A stretch of DNA of 64,000 bases from Helianthus annuus (lineage: Eukaryota > Streptophyta > Magnoliopsida > Asterales > Asteraceae). Positions within the stretch are counted from its first letter, which is position 1, and each line of letters opens with the position of its first letter. The stretch lies in contig NC_035439.2 of NCBI RefSeq assembly GCF_002127325.2, positions 143,493,845 through 143,557,844 on the forward strand, in the 5' to 3' direction. The notes beneath the pieces were generated by a model, which was not told the DNA's origin, did not search any database, and was given only the letters and a program-made list of their open reading frames with translations. Positions 54,756-64,000 of the stretch are shown here, piece after piece. The translations under genes were made by a program, and so were the position numbers.

Positions 54756-55635
54756 GACTTGTGAGCCTAATAATCTTTACCCAATTAAAAAATTGTAATA
54801 ACTATTTGATACTTTTTGCGTAAGTTTAAAATATTATATTAAACTTCTAAATATTTATTGCTATCTATCCACCTAATGTTTAATTGAACCCGCTTAATAC
54901 AACCTACCATTGTCTTAAAACAAGGTCTCAGAGGCCGAGTACTATCTGAGTAATCGCTACAAAATATAAACAAATTGATTTATATTTATTATTTTTCTTC
55001 TTTAGTGTTATGTAAATTCAAACCTTAAACATAAAATATAGAAACCCATTTTGAACTAGTTTTTTATTAGAAAAGTCTAGGAATGGAAGAACATGTATGA
55101 CAAGTTGTTCAAATCTCAAGGACCTTTTCAATCGTCACCTTTGATGCCGGATTTTGATTGGGTTTCTATATAACAAAAACGAATAGGCCCATACTCATGA
55201 CATTTTGAGTACGACCAAACTCACGGGCTTAATTTGTTCAATATTGAATTATGAATTTTATATTGAACTTGTACTATTCTTGTATCACACTTTACTCCTT
55301 CAACAGTCAAACGATTAATTTAATTAAATAGTCATTAACCAGAAAGAGACTTTAGTGGTAAAGCTAGAGTTTATATGTGTTTATATATATTTTTTGTAGA
55401 GAGTTCAATTGGAAAGAATTTTTTTTAAGAAAAAAGAAAGTTTTAATCAATAAGAATGTTTCATTTTACTTTATTTAATATTTGCATTTAGTTTTGTTAT
55501 AAGGGTATATTGGTAAATTTACATAGATTATTAATTTGTATTTTTCATCTTTAATAACTAAATAAGTTAAAGTTGTATAACTCCTTTTCAAAATATATGT
55601 ATTTTTTCAAATTAAAAATAACTTAATTTAAAGTG
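54756..55635. other. AT-rich spacer, no gene seen
   Basis: No supported coding frame or repeat family in this stretch. Confidence 0.5.
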
Positions 55636-55800
55636 TAGAATAAATTACTAGGTGTGTAGGATAAATTACGAGTTGTGTAGGATATATTTCGAAGTGTGTA
55701 GGATAAATTTCGACGTGTCTAGAATAAAATTATATAATGTGCAGGGTATATGTACGAAATTTTTCATATGTGTAGGTTTTGTAGATTATATGTAGGATAA
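55636..55800. repeat. Degenerate ~30-bp minisatellite
   Basis: About five copies of GTGTGTAGGATAAATTWCGA with variable spacing, in AT-rich DNA. Confidence 0.6.
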
Positions 55801-56149
55801 TTAATGGTTAGTTGAATAATTAATTAAAGAGAAAAATAATGAGATGAGTTATAAATAAATTAGTATTTTACTAGTATGTCCTTTCTTCTTTCAATAATTT
55901 TCTTCTCATTTGATCGTCCTCTTATTTTTTAATAACTAATTTTTCAAACAATTACAAAACGAGGTCAAGATAAAGGTTGTGGATTCCATATTTGAATTAC
56001 ACTGAACCACATATAAGCTAAGAAGATACTTAATCAACCAACAACTCAAACGCTTATAATAATTATTACAAGAGTATGCAAGTGCATATCATAAACCCTT
56101 GTAGATATGTATTTAACTAAGATAAAAATTGCATCCTCTTCTTGCGAGA

Positions 56150-56698
56150 ATGGCTAGCTTCGAAAACCTTCGTAAAACTAAAGCATCAATTGAAAACTAC
56201 ACGTCGCGCCAAGAAAATGTCGAATACGATAAGATTGTTGTTTTAACTTTACATAATGATACTTACTGATTTATGCTCAAAGTATAAGCGTATATTGTTC
56301 TAAAGGAAATGTTCATGACACTATAAAAAAATCTCGATTGGGTCCCTTTTGCTTTTGATACATTTGGCTCCCTAGCGCCAGAAGCTATCCATTTCTTGAC
56401 TAGGGTCCAACAGGTCATCCACAGCAATTGTTGGGTTTGTCTTTGTAAGGTTAGTGTTTGTAATTCAGAAAGGGGTGGCGACGCAGCTTGTTGCCCGTCT
56501 ACCTTCTGTTTTGATGTAACTTGACAAGTTTTTTAGTGAAATATAAACCGAAGAAAAAAAAAATCTGATTTGAACATGATAATGCGATTAGTAGACTTTT
56601 ATCAAGAACAAATGAAACAAGTGGATGCCAATTTAGAGGCAGCCGAAATGTTGGGGAATACGTACAAAATCACAAATTTTGGAACCATATCAAACTAG
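56150..56698 (+). pseudogene. Possible gene remnant split by a retroelement tail
   Basis: ATG at 56150 opens 39 codons (MASFENLRKTKASIENYTSR...); another ATG at 56576 opens about 40 codons (MIMRLVDFYQEQMKQVDANL...). Both look protein-like, with charged helix composition. Between them lies the retroelement fragment 56335-56565. They could be two exons of one broken gene or coincidence. No family is recognised. Confidence 0.25.
56335..56565 (+). pseudogene. Second copy of the CCHC/RLE-type element 3' end
   Basis: Matches 28556-28790: PFAFDTFGSLAPEAI...FLTRVQ and a tail ending ARLPSVLM, then ATGTAACTTGACAAGTTTT and an A-run (56551-56562). A ~20-bp internal deletion after CAGCAATTGTT distinguishes it. 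Heavily 5'-truncated, as non-LTR insertions are. Confidence 0.65.
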
Positions 56699-57200
56699 TT
56701 GGGCCATAGAAATTGTCAACGCCATTTTTTGACCAATCTGTGGTCAATTTGGATGATGCCGGTTATTCAACAAATTACCACATCATTGACCCGATCTTAT
56801 GACTAACTGCCACCACATAACCACCATTGCAACGCATCAAAAGACAATAATTAATTTATAGTATAATTTACTTTCTAGCATCAATAATATCTTTTATTTA
56901 AAAAAAAAAGAAAGAAAAAAGTGGAAAACAAAAGGAGAGGATGAGGTTTTATGTTAGCAACCACAATATGTAAGCTAATTGCTTTGAAGGATTTTACATG
57001 TATAGTTCTCTCTGACCGGCCGGCTTCCTGTTTGCTCGACGATGTCGACGTAAATCACCTAGCATGCGAGGTCTTATCGGTACACACTGAGTTTGTGTTC
57101 CTGGATTTTACCTTTCATCCTAGATTGGCTTTCGGACATATCCATTCGCGACAGATTTTGCGGCTACGGTTTCTTCGTCTTCTTCCTTCTTTCTTGGTCT

Positions 57201-59012
57201 ATGGCTGTAAGGATAACTAAGTTTTATGTGGCAAACATCCCCGATGGATGTCGTCCATGGGATTTGGCCACCTTTCTGGGCAACTACGGTGAGATTGCCG
57301 GCTCTTTCATTGCTAGGAAGAGATCTAAAGAAGGGCTGAAGTTTGGCTTTGTCAGCTTTAAGGGGGTTAAGGACTGGAAAGAAATGGAACGGAACCTTCA
57401 GGGCCTCAGCTTGGGAGGTTATAAACTCAAGATTAACATCGCTAGATTTGCCAGGGAGAATGACATGGGGGAGGAGCATCGCCGCCCTGCAGAGAAGCCA
57501 CATTCTTTCTCGAGACAGGGAGACTTGAATATGGAAGGTCACAGGAAGGATGCTTTTTTAAGGAGTGGCTGTTCGTTTTCAGCGGCCTTGATGAACAATG
57601 TTAACACGAGTTCGAAACTGGACGTCCCTGAGCTAGGTAATGATAAGACGGTGGAAGTTCACAGTGAGACAAGTGCATTCTTCGACATGCAAGGCAGAGC
57701 GGTGGTGGGAAGAGCCAAGGACGTTGAGAGTCTGATCAACCTGAAGGTTAACCTCAACTCGGCTGGTATTAACGGTTTCAAACTTTTTTATCTCGGGGGC
57801 CTTAACATGATGATATCTCTGGAGGATGACATTGATGCGTCTGTATTAGTTCTGAATGTCAACCTTTGGAAGGAATGGTTCGATTGTCTTGATATTTGGT
57901 CCGGTCAGACGTTGGCTTATGAGAGATTGGCCTGGCTGAAAATTTACGGTGTTCCTCTTCACTTGGCTGAAAACAAAGTTTTCAATGACACTGCTTCCTT
58001 GTTCGGGAAAGTCATTAAGGGGTCTCAACTCTCTCCTGAGGATTGGGATCTTTCTTTTTCTGTAGTCGGTGTGTTGGTGGATCAAGGAGCTAGAATCTCT
58101 GAATCGGTTTCAATCGTTTGGAAAAATAAGAAATTCAAGATTTGGGTATCGGAAGAATCTGAAGACTGGATTCCTGACTGTATGTTTGAAGAGGAAAGGG
58201 TGAAGAAGGTGCATGTAATGGACGAGCAGGCAGGTCAGAACGTAGAGGATGGTATAGAGGGAGAGGAAAGTTCGGACGAAGAAGAAGAGGGAGTTCCGGT
58301 GAGATCGGAAGATGTCAGGGACGGGAATGAGGTGCCGGATGGTCATCCTCCGGCGACGGAATACCAACAGTCGGATGCTTTGTTTAATGGCGGCGGTTCA
58401 GGTCTGGATAAGTGTGTCGATGCATGTGGGAATAATGGTGCTCCCAATTCCAAGGAAGGAGGGGAACCGGATAATCGTGGTGGGGACCATTGGGTTCCCA
58501 AGGAGGTTAATTGTTCTTCTTTCAATGGTAATTATTTTAATATGGGTAGGCCCACTTTACAAGTTAGAAGGCATAGGCCCAGGAGCAAAAAACAAGCATG
58601 TGGGCCCAATGCTAGCCCATCTTCGGATCCAAGGCCAAGGAAGCGTATTAGGGAAAACCAGGAATTCTCTTTTGATCTGAATTATGTCGCTGGAGTCAGC
58701 TGCCAGAACTCCCCTTCGAAGAGTGACGGGAGCGAAGCTAGTACGAATCGGATCATGGGGCATGAGGTCGATCAGGCTCGTCAAGTTCATACGGATTCTT
58801 TATCTCAGAACCCAGTAGCCGGTGCTTCGAGATCGGAAGACAGGGGCGACCAACAGAACTTTGAGGTAAGTGATAATCATTCTATGTCTTTTCACGAAGA
58901 AGTCAGGGATACGATAAATTTGGGAAAAGTTGTGGGAGTTGATTTGGGAAACCACATTGATCTGGTTAATGAGACTGTCAGGAAGGAAGGAATGAATGTT
59001 GTGGAACCATGA
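57201..59012 (+). CDS. LINE ORF1 protein (RRM, DUF4283-like)
   Basis: RNA-binding partner of the retrotransposition complex, 603 residues from the ATG at 57201; the frame is open further back to 57093, but the ATG directly before the RRM is the better start. RRM at about 5-80: RNP2 FYVANIP and RNP1 KFGFVSFK. A second conserved block (LGGLNMMISLEDD, LAYERLAWLKIYGVPLHLAE, DQGARISESVSIVWKNKKFK) fits the DUF4283-type region of plant LINE ORF1. An acidic stretch near residue 360 and a basic segment (RHRPRSKKQACG) follow. It ends at 59012 in the TGA shared with the ORF2 start. Confidence 0.88.
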   Translation: MAVRITKFYVANIPDGCRPWDLATFLGNYGEIAGSFIARKRSKEGLKFGFVSFKGVKDWKEMERNLQGLSLGGYKLKINIARFARENDMGEEHRRPAEKPHSFSRQGDLNMEGHRKDAFLRSGCSFSAALMNNVNTSSKLDVPELGNDKTVEVHSETSAFFDMQGRAVVGRAKDVESLINLKVNLNSAGINGFKLFYLGGLNMMISLEDDIDASVLVLNVNLWKEWFDCLDIWSGQTLAYERLAWLKIYGVPLHLAENKVFNDTASLFGKVIKGSQLSPEDWDLSFSVVGVLVDQGARISESVSIVWKNKKFKIWVSEESEDWIPDCMFEEERVKKVHVMDEQAGQNVEDGIEGEESSDEEEEGVPVRSEDVRDGNEVPDGHPPATEYQQSDALFNGGGSGLDKCVDACGNNGAPNSKEGGEPDNRGGDHWVPKEVNCSSFNGNYFNMGRPTLQVRRHRPRSKKQACGPNASPSSDPRPRKRIRENQEFSFDLNYVAGVSCQNSPSKSDGSEASTNRIMGHEVDQARQVHTDSLSQNPVAGASRSEDRGDQQNFEVSDNHSMSFHEEVRDTINLGKVVGVDLGNHIDLVNETVRKEGMNVVEP

Positions 59013-62000
59013 ATTTCATGTCTCTTAATCTTAGGGGTATTGCTGGGGAGGCGAAAGCTGTTTGGGTCAGGAATTTACGGGTGTCTAACAAAATCAGTAT
59101 GATTGCTTTTCAAGAAACTATGGTCAATTCTGTTCAAAGATCTTTGATTTCGAAATATTGGGGCAACAATAATTTTGAATATGTTTGTTCGGCTTCGGAG
59201 GGTTTATCGGGCGGTCTAGTTTGGATTTGGGATCCTAAGATCTTCAAGCTGGAGTCCAGTATTCAACAGAGATATTATATTTTGTTAAAGGGTTCGGTGG
59301 TCGGAAGCGGGGAGCCGATCAATCTTATCAATGTGTATGCTCCCCAAAATACGGCGTCAAAACTGCAGTTATGGGGAGAGCTCTCGAACATTATTGACCA
59401 CTCGCTGGGGAAGTGGGTTATTGTTGGGGATTTTAACGCGGTCAGATATAGTGAAGAAAGGAAGCGTTCGAAATTCAAACCGGTGTGTGCTTCAAACTTT
59501 AATAACTTTATTGATGATAACGGGTTGATTGAGTATCCGATGCAAGGAAGGAAATTTACGTGCATAAGAGAGAATGGTAAGAAACTAAGCAAGTTAGACC
59601 GTTTCTTGGTGTGCCCGGATTTTTTTAATAAGTGGCCCTCCGCATGTGTTAGAGCGGTGTCCAATCGTTTTTCCGATCACTGCCCTATTTTTTTAGAGTT
59701 GGTCAGTCTTAATTACGGCCCTCGGCCGTTTAGAGTCTACAATTCTTGGATTGGGAAGCAAGGATTTGAGGAGTCTGTTCAAGCGGCAGTTGAGGGTATG
59801 CAGCATTTTGACCCTCCTGATTCCTTCCTTATGACCAAATTTGCTCGGATCAGGGAGGCTCTTAAAGCATGGAGAGATGAGTTCTTGGAAAAGGAGAGGG
59901 AAAGTGAATCTTTGGCTCTTTCTGAGATGGAAAAATTGGAATTAGAAATGGAATTGAGGGAGCTTTCGGAAGAAGAAAAATGGGTTTTGTCGGAAAATAG
60001 GAAAATTATTAAAGAGATCGACGACAGAAAAAGAGCAGACATTAAACAAAAAGCGCGATTAAAGTGGGCCATTGACGGTGACGAGAACTCAAAATTTTTT
60101 CACGCTATGGTCAACAATAGGAAAGCATCGAACAACATCCATGGCCTTTCTATCGAGGGGGAGTGGTGCACCAAACCGGTTAGAGTTAAAAAAGAGATCT
60201 TTAATTTTTTCCGGGACAAATTCAAAGAAAGCAATATGCAAAGGCCGCCGTTACAGTGCAATAATATTAAAAGGATTTCTATAGAGGAAGGTAATATGTT
60301 AGTTGAGCCGTTTTCTGAGACTGAAATCAAAAATGCTGTGTTCGAATGCGGTGACGATCGGGCCCCTGGCCCGGATGGGTTTAACTTCAGATTCATTAAA
60401 CACTTTTGGGAAATTTTCAAAGAGGATTTTAATAGAATTTTTGATTGGTTTTTCAATCATGGTGATATTAGTGATGGTTGTGGTGCGTCTTTCATTGCTC
60501 TAATTGCCAAAATTCCGGACCCGGTGTCGCTCAATAACTATAGGCCAATCAATTTGATCGGAGTGATTAGTAAGGCGATCTCTAAAGCTTTGGCGAATAG
60601 GATGAGATTGGTCCTGGAGGGTGTTATTTCGGACTCCCAATCGGCTTTCCTTAAAGGCAGGTACATCCTAGACGGTCCCCTAATCATCAATGAGATCATT
60701 TCTTGGATTAAAAAGAGTAAGAAGAAAGCGTTTTTTCTTAAGATAGATTTCGAAAAAGCGTACGATAACGTAAATTGGAACTTTGTGTTAAGTATTTTAT
60801 CCCAAATGGGATTTCCGGAGCGGTGGTGTAAGTGGATAAGGGGTATTCTCAAATCTGCGTCTTCGTCGGTCCTTGTTAACGGGGCGCCTACGTTTTTATT
60901 CAGATGTGGTAAGGGTATGAGGCAGGGAGATCCGCTCTCGCCCTTCCTTTTTCTAGTGGTTATGGAGGCTTTGTCGTGTATGATCAATAGTGCCAAAAAT
61001 GCTGAATTAATAAATGGCATTGTCACTCCTAACGAAGGGCCGTCCTTGTCCCATCTTCTTTACGCGGACGATTCTATTGTTATGGGTGAATGGGCAAAAT
61101 CTGAAGTGGTTAATATTGTGAGAGTGTTGCGTTGTTTCTACATTTGTTCAGGCCTTAAAATCAACATTGACAAGTCCAACCTTTATGGTATCGGCGTGGA
61201 ATCGAACGAAGTTTCAGAAATGGCTAATGTGGTGGGTTGTAAGTCAGATTTTTTTCCTTTTAAATACCTTGGTCTAAAGGTTGGGGCGAACATGAATCGG
61301 ATCACCAATTGGCAACCGGTGTACGATATCTTTCGCAATCGGCTGGCTAGTTGGAAATCTCATCTGCTCTCGATTGGTGGAAGGGTTGTTATTATCAAAT
61401 CCGTGTTGGAAAGTTTGCCGTGCTATTACTTCTCTTTGTACAAAGCCCCGAAGAAGGTTATCTCAGATTTAGAGTCAATGGTGAAGAAGTTTTTATGGGG
61501 AGGATCGACTGAAGAAAAAAAGATGCACTGGGTTAAATGGGGATTGGTGTCGACGCCTAAAAAAGAGGGAGGTTTGGGTCTCAACAAGCTTTCCGATATT
61601 AACCTTTCTCTTTTGTCTAAGTGGGGGTGGCGGTTTAAAACGGAGAGCAACAGTTTATGGCGAAAGGTTATCGACGCCTTACACGCAACTCGGGTTGGGT
61701 GGGATGGTTTTCCGATTAAGAAATCCTTGAATGGTGTTTGGAAGAATATTGTAAAGGTGCTGAATTGTGTCAAAGTTGGGGACCTCGCTCTTAAAAACCA
61801 CATTAAGGGAGACATCGGGAATGGAAACAGTATATCGTTCTGGTTGGATTCTTGGATCACGGACCAGCCCCTCAAGGTTCTTTTTTCGGATCTCTTTCGC
61901 TTGGAGGCTGTTAAAAAATGTATTGTTGCTGACCGTGTTATAAGTAATGGGTCGGATGCTCAATTCTCGTGGAACTGGAAGGAAGACCTGGCGGTTTTAG

Positions 62001-62659
62001 GCTTGTCTGATCGATTTTTGCAGCTCAGCGATTTGGTGGCGCAGGTTCGGTTAGTTGACAGAGCAGATAAGTGGACTTGGTCCCCTCAGCACGACGGTAG
62101 CTTCTCTGTCCGATCGGTCAAATCTTTGCTTAATTCTGTTAGGACCTCGGACAATAATTTCGTCATGGAATGGTGTGATTGGCTCCCGGATAAGTGCAAC
62201 ATTCACATTTGGAGAGCGGAAAAAGAAAGAATCCCAACTAGGCTCGCCTTAAGGAAAAGGAACGTTTTTTTCGAAGTCTCAAGTTGCCCACTATGCTCCT
62301 CGGCTGATGAATCGGCTGAACATCTGTTCACTGCTTGTTCTACTTCCGCGGTTGTTTGGAACGGTATTAGTATATGGTGCAAAATCCCTTTCATTTATGC
62401 ATTCACGATTCAAGATCTTCTCGAACTCCATAAGACTCTTTCAGTTTCGGTCAAAAAAAAGGAGGCTATTCACGGAATCGTCATCTTAGTTTGTTGGTGT
62501 CTCTGGCGCGCGAGAAATAAGTTCATTTTCGAAAATATCCCGGTCAGGATTGATAGGATTTTGAGTGAAGTTAAAGCCTTAGGTTTCTTATGGTTTTCTA
62601 ACAAATCTAGATATAAAGGTATTAGATGGGAAGAATGGATGCCCTTTGTAAATATGTAA
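59009..62659 (+). CDS. LINE ORF2 protein: endonuclease, reverse transcriptase, zf-RVT
   Basis: 1216 residues. APE-type endonuclease: N7 (MSLNLRG), E36 (FQET), VGDFNAV near 138, SDHCP near 222. Reverse transcriptase: APGPDGFNF near 451, FLKIDFEKAYD near 575, GMRQGDPLSPFLF, LLYADDS with the catalytic Asp pair near 685. C-terminal zf-RVT: CPLCSSADESAEHLFTAC near 1092. No stop or frameshift. The start overlaps ORF1 (ATGA), which suggests translation by termination-reinitiation; this is inferred from the overlap alone. The protein nicks target DNA and copies the RNA in place. Confidence 0.93.
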   Translation: MNFMSLNLRGIAGEAKAVWVRNLRVSNKISMIAFQETMVNSVQRSLISKYWGNNNFEYVCSASEGLSGGLVWIWDPKIFKLESSIQQRYYILLKGSVVGSGEPINLINVYAPQNTASKLQLWGELSNIIDHSLGKWVIVGDFNAVRYSEERKRSKFKPVCASNFNNFIDDNGLIEYPMQGRKFTCIRENGKKLSKLDRFLVCPDFFNKWPSACVRAVSNRFSDHCPIFLELVSLNYGPRPFRVYNSWIGKQGFEESVQAAVEGMQHFDPPDSFLMTKFARIREALKAWRDEFLEKERESESLALSEMEKLELEMELRELSEEEKWVLSENRKIIKEIDDRKRADIKQKARLKWAIDGDENSKFFHAMVNNRKASNNIHGLSIEGEWCTKPVRVKKEIFNFFRDKFKESNMQRPPLQCNNIKRISIEEGNMLVEPFSETEIKNAVFECGDDRAPGPDGFNFRFIKHFWEIFKEDFNRIFDWFFNHGDISDGCGASFIALIAKIPDPVSLNNYRPINLIGVISKAISKALANRMRLVLEGVISDSQSAFLKGRYILDGPLIINEIISWIKKSKKKAFFLKIDFEKAYDNVNWNFVLSILSQMGFPERWCKWIRGILKSASSSVLVNGAPTFLFRCGKGMRQGDPLSPFLFLVVMEALSCMINSAKNAELINGIVTPNEGPSLSHLLYADDSIVMGEWAKSEVVNIVRVLRCFYICSGLKINIDKSNLYGIGVESNEVSEMANVVGCKSDFFPFKYLGLKVGANMNRITNWQPVYDIFRNRLASWKSHLLSIGGRVVIIKSVLESLPCYYFSLYKAPKKVISDLESMVKKFLWGGSTEEKKMHWVKWGLVSTPKKEGGLGLNKLSDINLSLLSKWGWRFKTESNSLWRKVIDALHATRVGWDGFPIKKSLNGVWKNIVKVLNCVKVGDLALKNHIKGDIGNGNSISFWLDSWITDQPLKVLFSDLFRLEAVKKCIVADRVISNGSDAQFSWNWKEDLAVLGLSDRFLQLSDLVAQVRLVDRADKWTWSPQHDGSFSVRSVKSLLNSVRTSDNNFVMEWCDWLPDKCNIHIWRAEKERIPTRLALRKRNVFFEVSSCPLCSSADESAEHLFTACSTSAVVWNGISIWCKIPFIYAFTIQDLLELHKTLSVSVKKKEAIHGIVILVCWCLWRARNKFIFENIPVRIDRILSEVKALGFLWFSNKSRYKGIRWEEWMPFVNM

Positions 62660-62754
62660 GTTGTTTGTTGTTTGGGGTCGGCCCGGTTTGGGTCGGCTTG
62701 GTGTGAATGAAGTTTACTTTTCAAAAAAAAAAAAAAAAAAGGTTTTATGTTAGC

Positions 62755-63209
62755 GCTTTTAGTTTATGTTTAAAGGTTTTTGACCGTTGACAAGATCTGG
62801 TCCTGTATGTATAACCTTTTCATGCAAACCCCATGCATGAATATTACCCCCACCACACATGTCCAGCGCGTCTCTACAACTTACAACTTTAAGTCATATA
62901 ATTAACGGAACCGCTACCTTACTGATTCACACGTAATTAAGAAGCGCGTGAATATAAATAACAAATATTTTCATTAATTTATATCATCTTTCAATCTAAA
63001 CCGTTACCGTTGATGAATAATTGAATATCGCTTTCTATAACTCCCTCTTTTGTGTCATTGTGTGACAATGTGTGTGTATATATATGCACATGAAGAAAGC
63101 AAACACCAAATTCATATTCATAATTAAGTTAAATCACAAATTTTCTCATTTTCAAGTATTTTACGAATAAATTCTACGCATAGCAAAGCTATTGTTAGGG
63201 TCTGATAAC
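62755..63209 (+). promoter_or_regulatory. Proximal promoter of the PP2C gene
   Basis: TATATATATG at 63076-63086 is a plausible TATA box 125 bp before the ATG. The LINE tail borders this region on the left. Confidence 0.5.
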
Positions 63210-64000
63210 ATGCACAGTACAGTTGTAGTAACAAATTCGCCGGTGTTCTCATCATCACCGATGTTTCGTCAACCGATGATATCACCATCGCGCTCTCTTC
63301 ATTCACTATCATCTCCATCCACTCCTGTTCGAAATCATACGAGTGGATACAAGGAAGGACCGATTATCGGTTGTGATTCGAATTTGTCTACTTCTTTGCT
63401 TTCAAAGAGAAAGAGGCCGGCAAGGATTCAGATTCCGCTTGTACCGTTAAGTTTTGTGGATGAGGTTGTTAAGCCGGATGATGATGTGGCAGAGATGGAA
63501 GAGGAAGGTGAGGAGTATGGTGTGTATTGTAAAAGAGGGAAGAGAAGATTTATCGAGGATCGATACTTCGCCGATGTTGATTTCCAAGGAGATTCTAAAC
63601 AGGTATAACTTTATTTGATCGTTAAATATCAACAACGCGTTTTGTGTGTAATGATGGTTGGGAAGAATTTTTTTTTTTTTTTTGAACGGCAAGTTAAGTG
63701 TGCTGGGTGGAAGTAGTACTAGGATGATTTACCTCCTCTATTAGGGTAAATAAAAACAAATTCGTGATCTTCTGGTTAGAAAAACAGACAATATTGGTGA
63801 TACGATATGCCCGATTTTACAAATATTGTTGGTGAAATAATGTATTTTCAACATAGAGGATAACTCCTAAAAATCTCTTTATTCTAAGATATTACAAATA
63901 TATAATTATAAAAATAAATATATAACTACATTAATACAATCATTTCTAGATATATCTCTTATAGTACTTATTTTTTGTCTTTTTAATTACAGGCTTTCTT
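63210..64000 (+). CDS. Protein phosphatase 2C (clade B, AP2C1-like), 5' part
   Basis: Mg/Mn-dependent Ser/Thr phosphatase. Exon 1 is 63210-63602 (131 codons, ATG in MHSTVVVTNS), intron 63603-63992 (GTATAA...TTACAG), exon 2 begins 63993 with QAFF in phase and runs off the window. The Ser-rich N-terminus and KRKRPARIQIP segment are typical of the clade; GVYCKRGKRRFIEDRYFADV is the first PP2C motif. In Arabidopsis AP2C1-type enzymes inactivate MAP kinases; here that is family inference. The intron has a T-run plus GAACGGCAAG (63669-63692), probably a LINE tail remnant on the minus strand. Confidence 0.85.

Larger units (their letters stand above)
56959..62740 (+). mobile_element. Full-length L1-type LINE, apparently intact
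   Basis: 5.8 kb bounded by the 14-bp target duplication GGTTTTATGTTAGC (56945-56958, 62741-62754), with an 18-A tail (62723-62740). A 242-bp 5' UTR precedes ORF1; ORF2 overlaps ORF1 by ATGA. Both frames are open with the key motifs, so it may be active or very recently inserted. It landed about 450 bp upstream of the PP2C start codon. Confidence 0.93.

Noticed and set aside
57120..62724. Numerous frames opposite the LINE ORFs
   Set aside because: Antisense or out-of-frame shadows of ORF1 and ORF2.

Overview
This is a plant nuclear window: spliced genes with GT-AG introns (one GC-AG), long AT-rich spacers, and nested LTR retrotransposons, LINEs, Helitrons and MITEs. The proteins (DOG1-like, trichome-birefringence-like, Em-type LEA, plastid-type PPR, PP2C) are angiosperm families. 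The repeat style suggests a eudicot, probably Asteraceae; that last step is recollection of repeat families and is weak.

Layout. 1-11.2 kb: part of a dispersed repeat, a Ty3/gypsy element on the minus strand (1024-9487, right LTR truncated), a first-exon fragment of a probable plastid-protein gene, and two hAT-like elements, one containing a copy of the adjacent DNA. 11.2-14.9 kb: copy A of a long repeat whose left edge looks like a minus-strand Helitron 3' end. 14.9-21.4 kb: a Copia-type LTR element with almost identical LTRs but only a fossil pol. 21.5-22.4 kb: a MULE-type MITE and the last two exons of an ArgJ-like gene. 22.8-26.8 kb: copy B of the long repeat, with a Helitron and a LINE tail inserted; copy A supplies the empty sites. 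28.0-28.8 kb: remnant of a second non-LTR family.

From 30 kb the host genes appear: a PPR protein (30994-34519, +, seven coding exons, four MITEs in its introns), a DOG1-like gene (37482-36751, -), an ESK1/TBL29-like xylan O-acetyltransferase candidate (42219-44333, +), an Em-like group 1 LEA gene (49302-50605, +) with a seed/ABA-type promoter, and the first exon of a clade-B-like PP2C (63210 to the window end, +). Between them are PIF/Harbinger elements with TTA duplications, MULE-type fold-backs with 9-bp duplications, hAT-like elements with 8-bp duplications, a Helitron with both ends (52121-54333), a hammerhead-ribozyme-like fold (54631-54687) and a full-length, apparently intact LINE (56959-62740).

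The host genes form no operon or pathway. The Em-like and DOG1-like genes both fit seed/ABA biology and PP2Cs often act in stress signalling, but their proximity need not mean anything. The most unusual points are the hammerhead-like fold, the set of hAT-like elements each built from its own short palindromic motif, the hAT-like element carrying a copy of its neighbour, and the Copia-type element that appears to have moved recently with a dead pol. Splice sites and alignments were read by eye.
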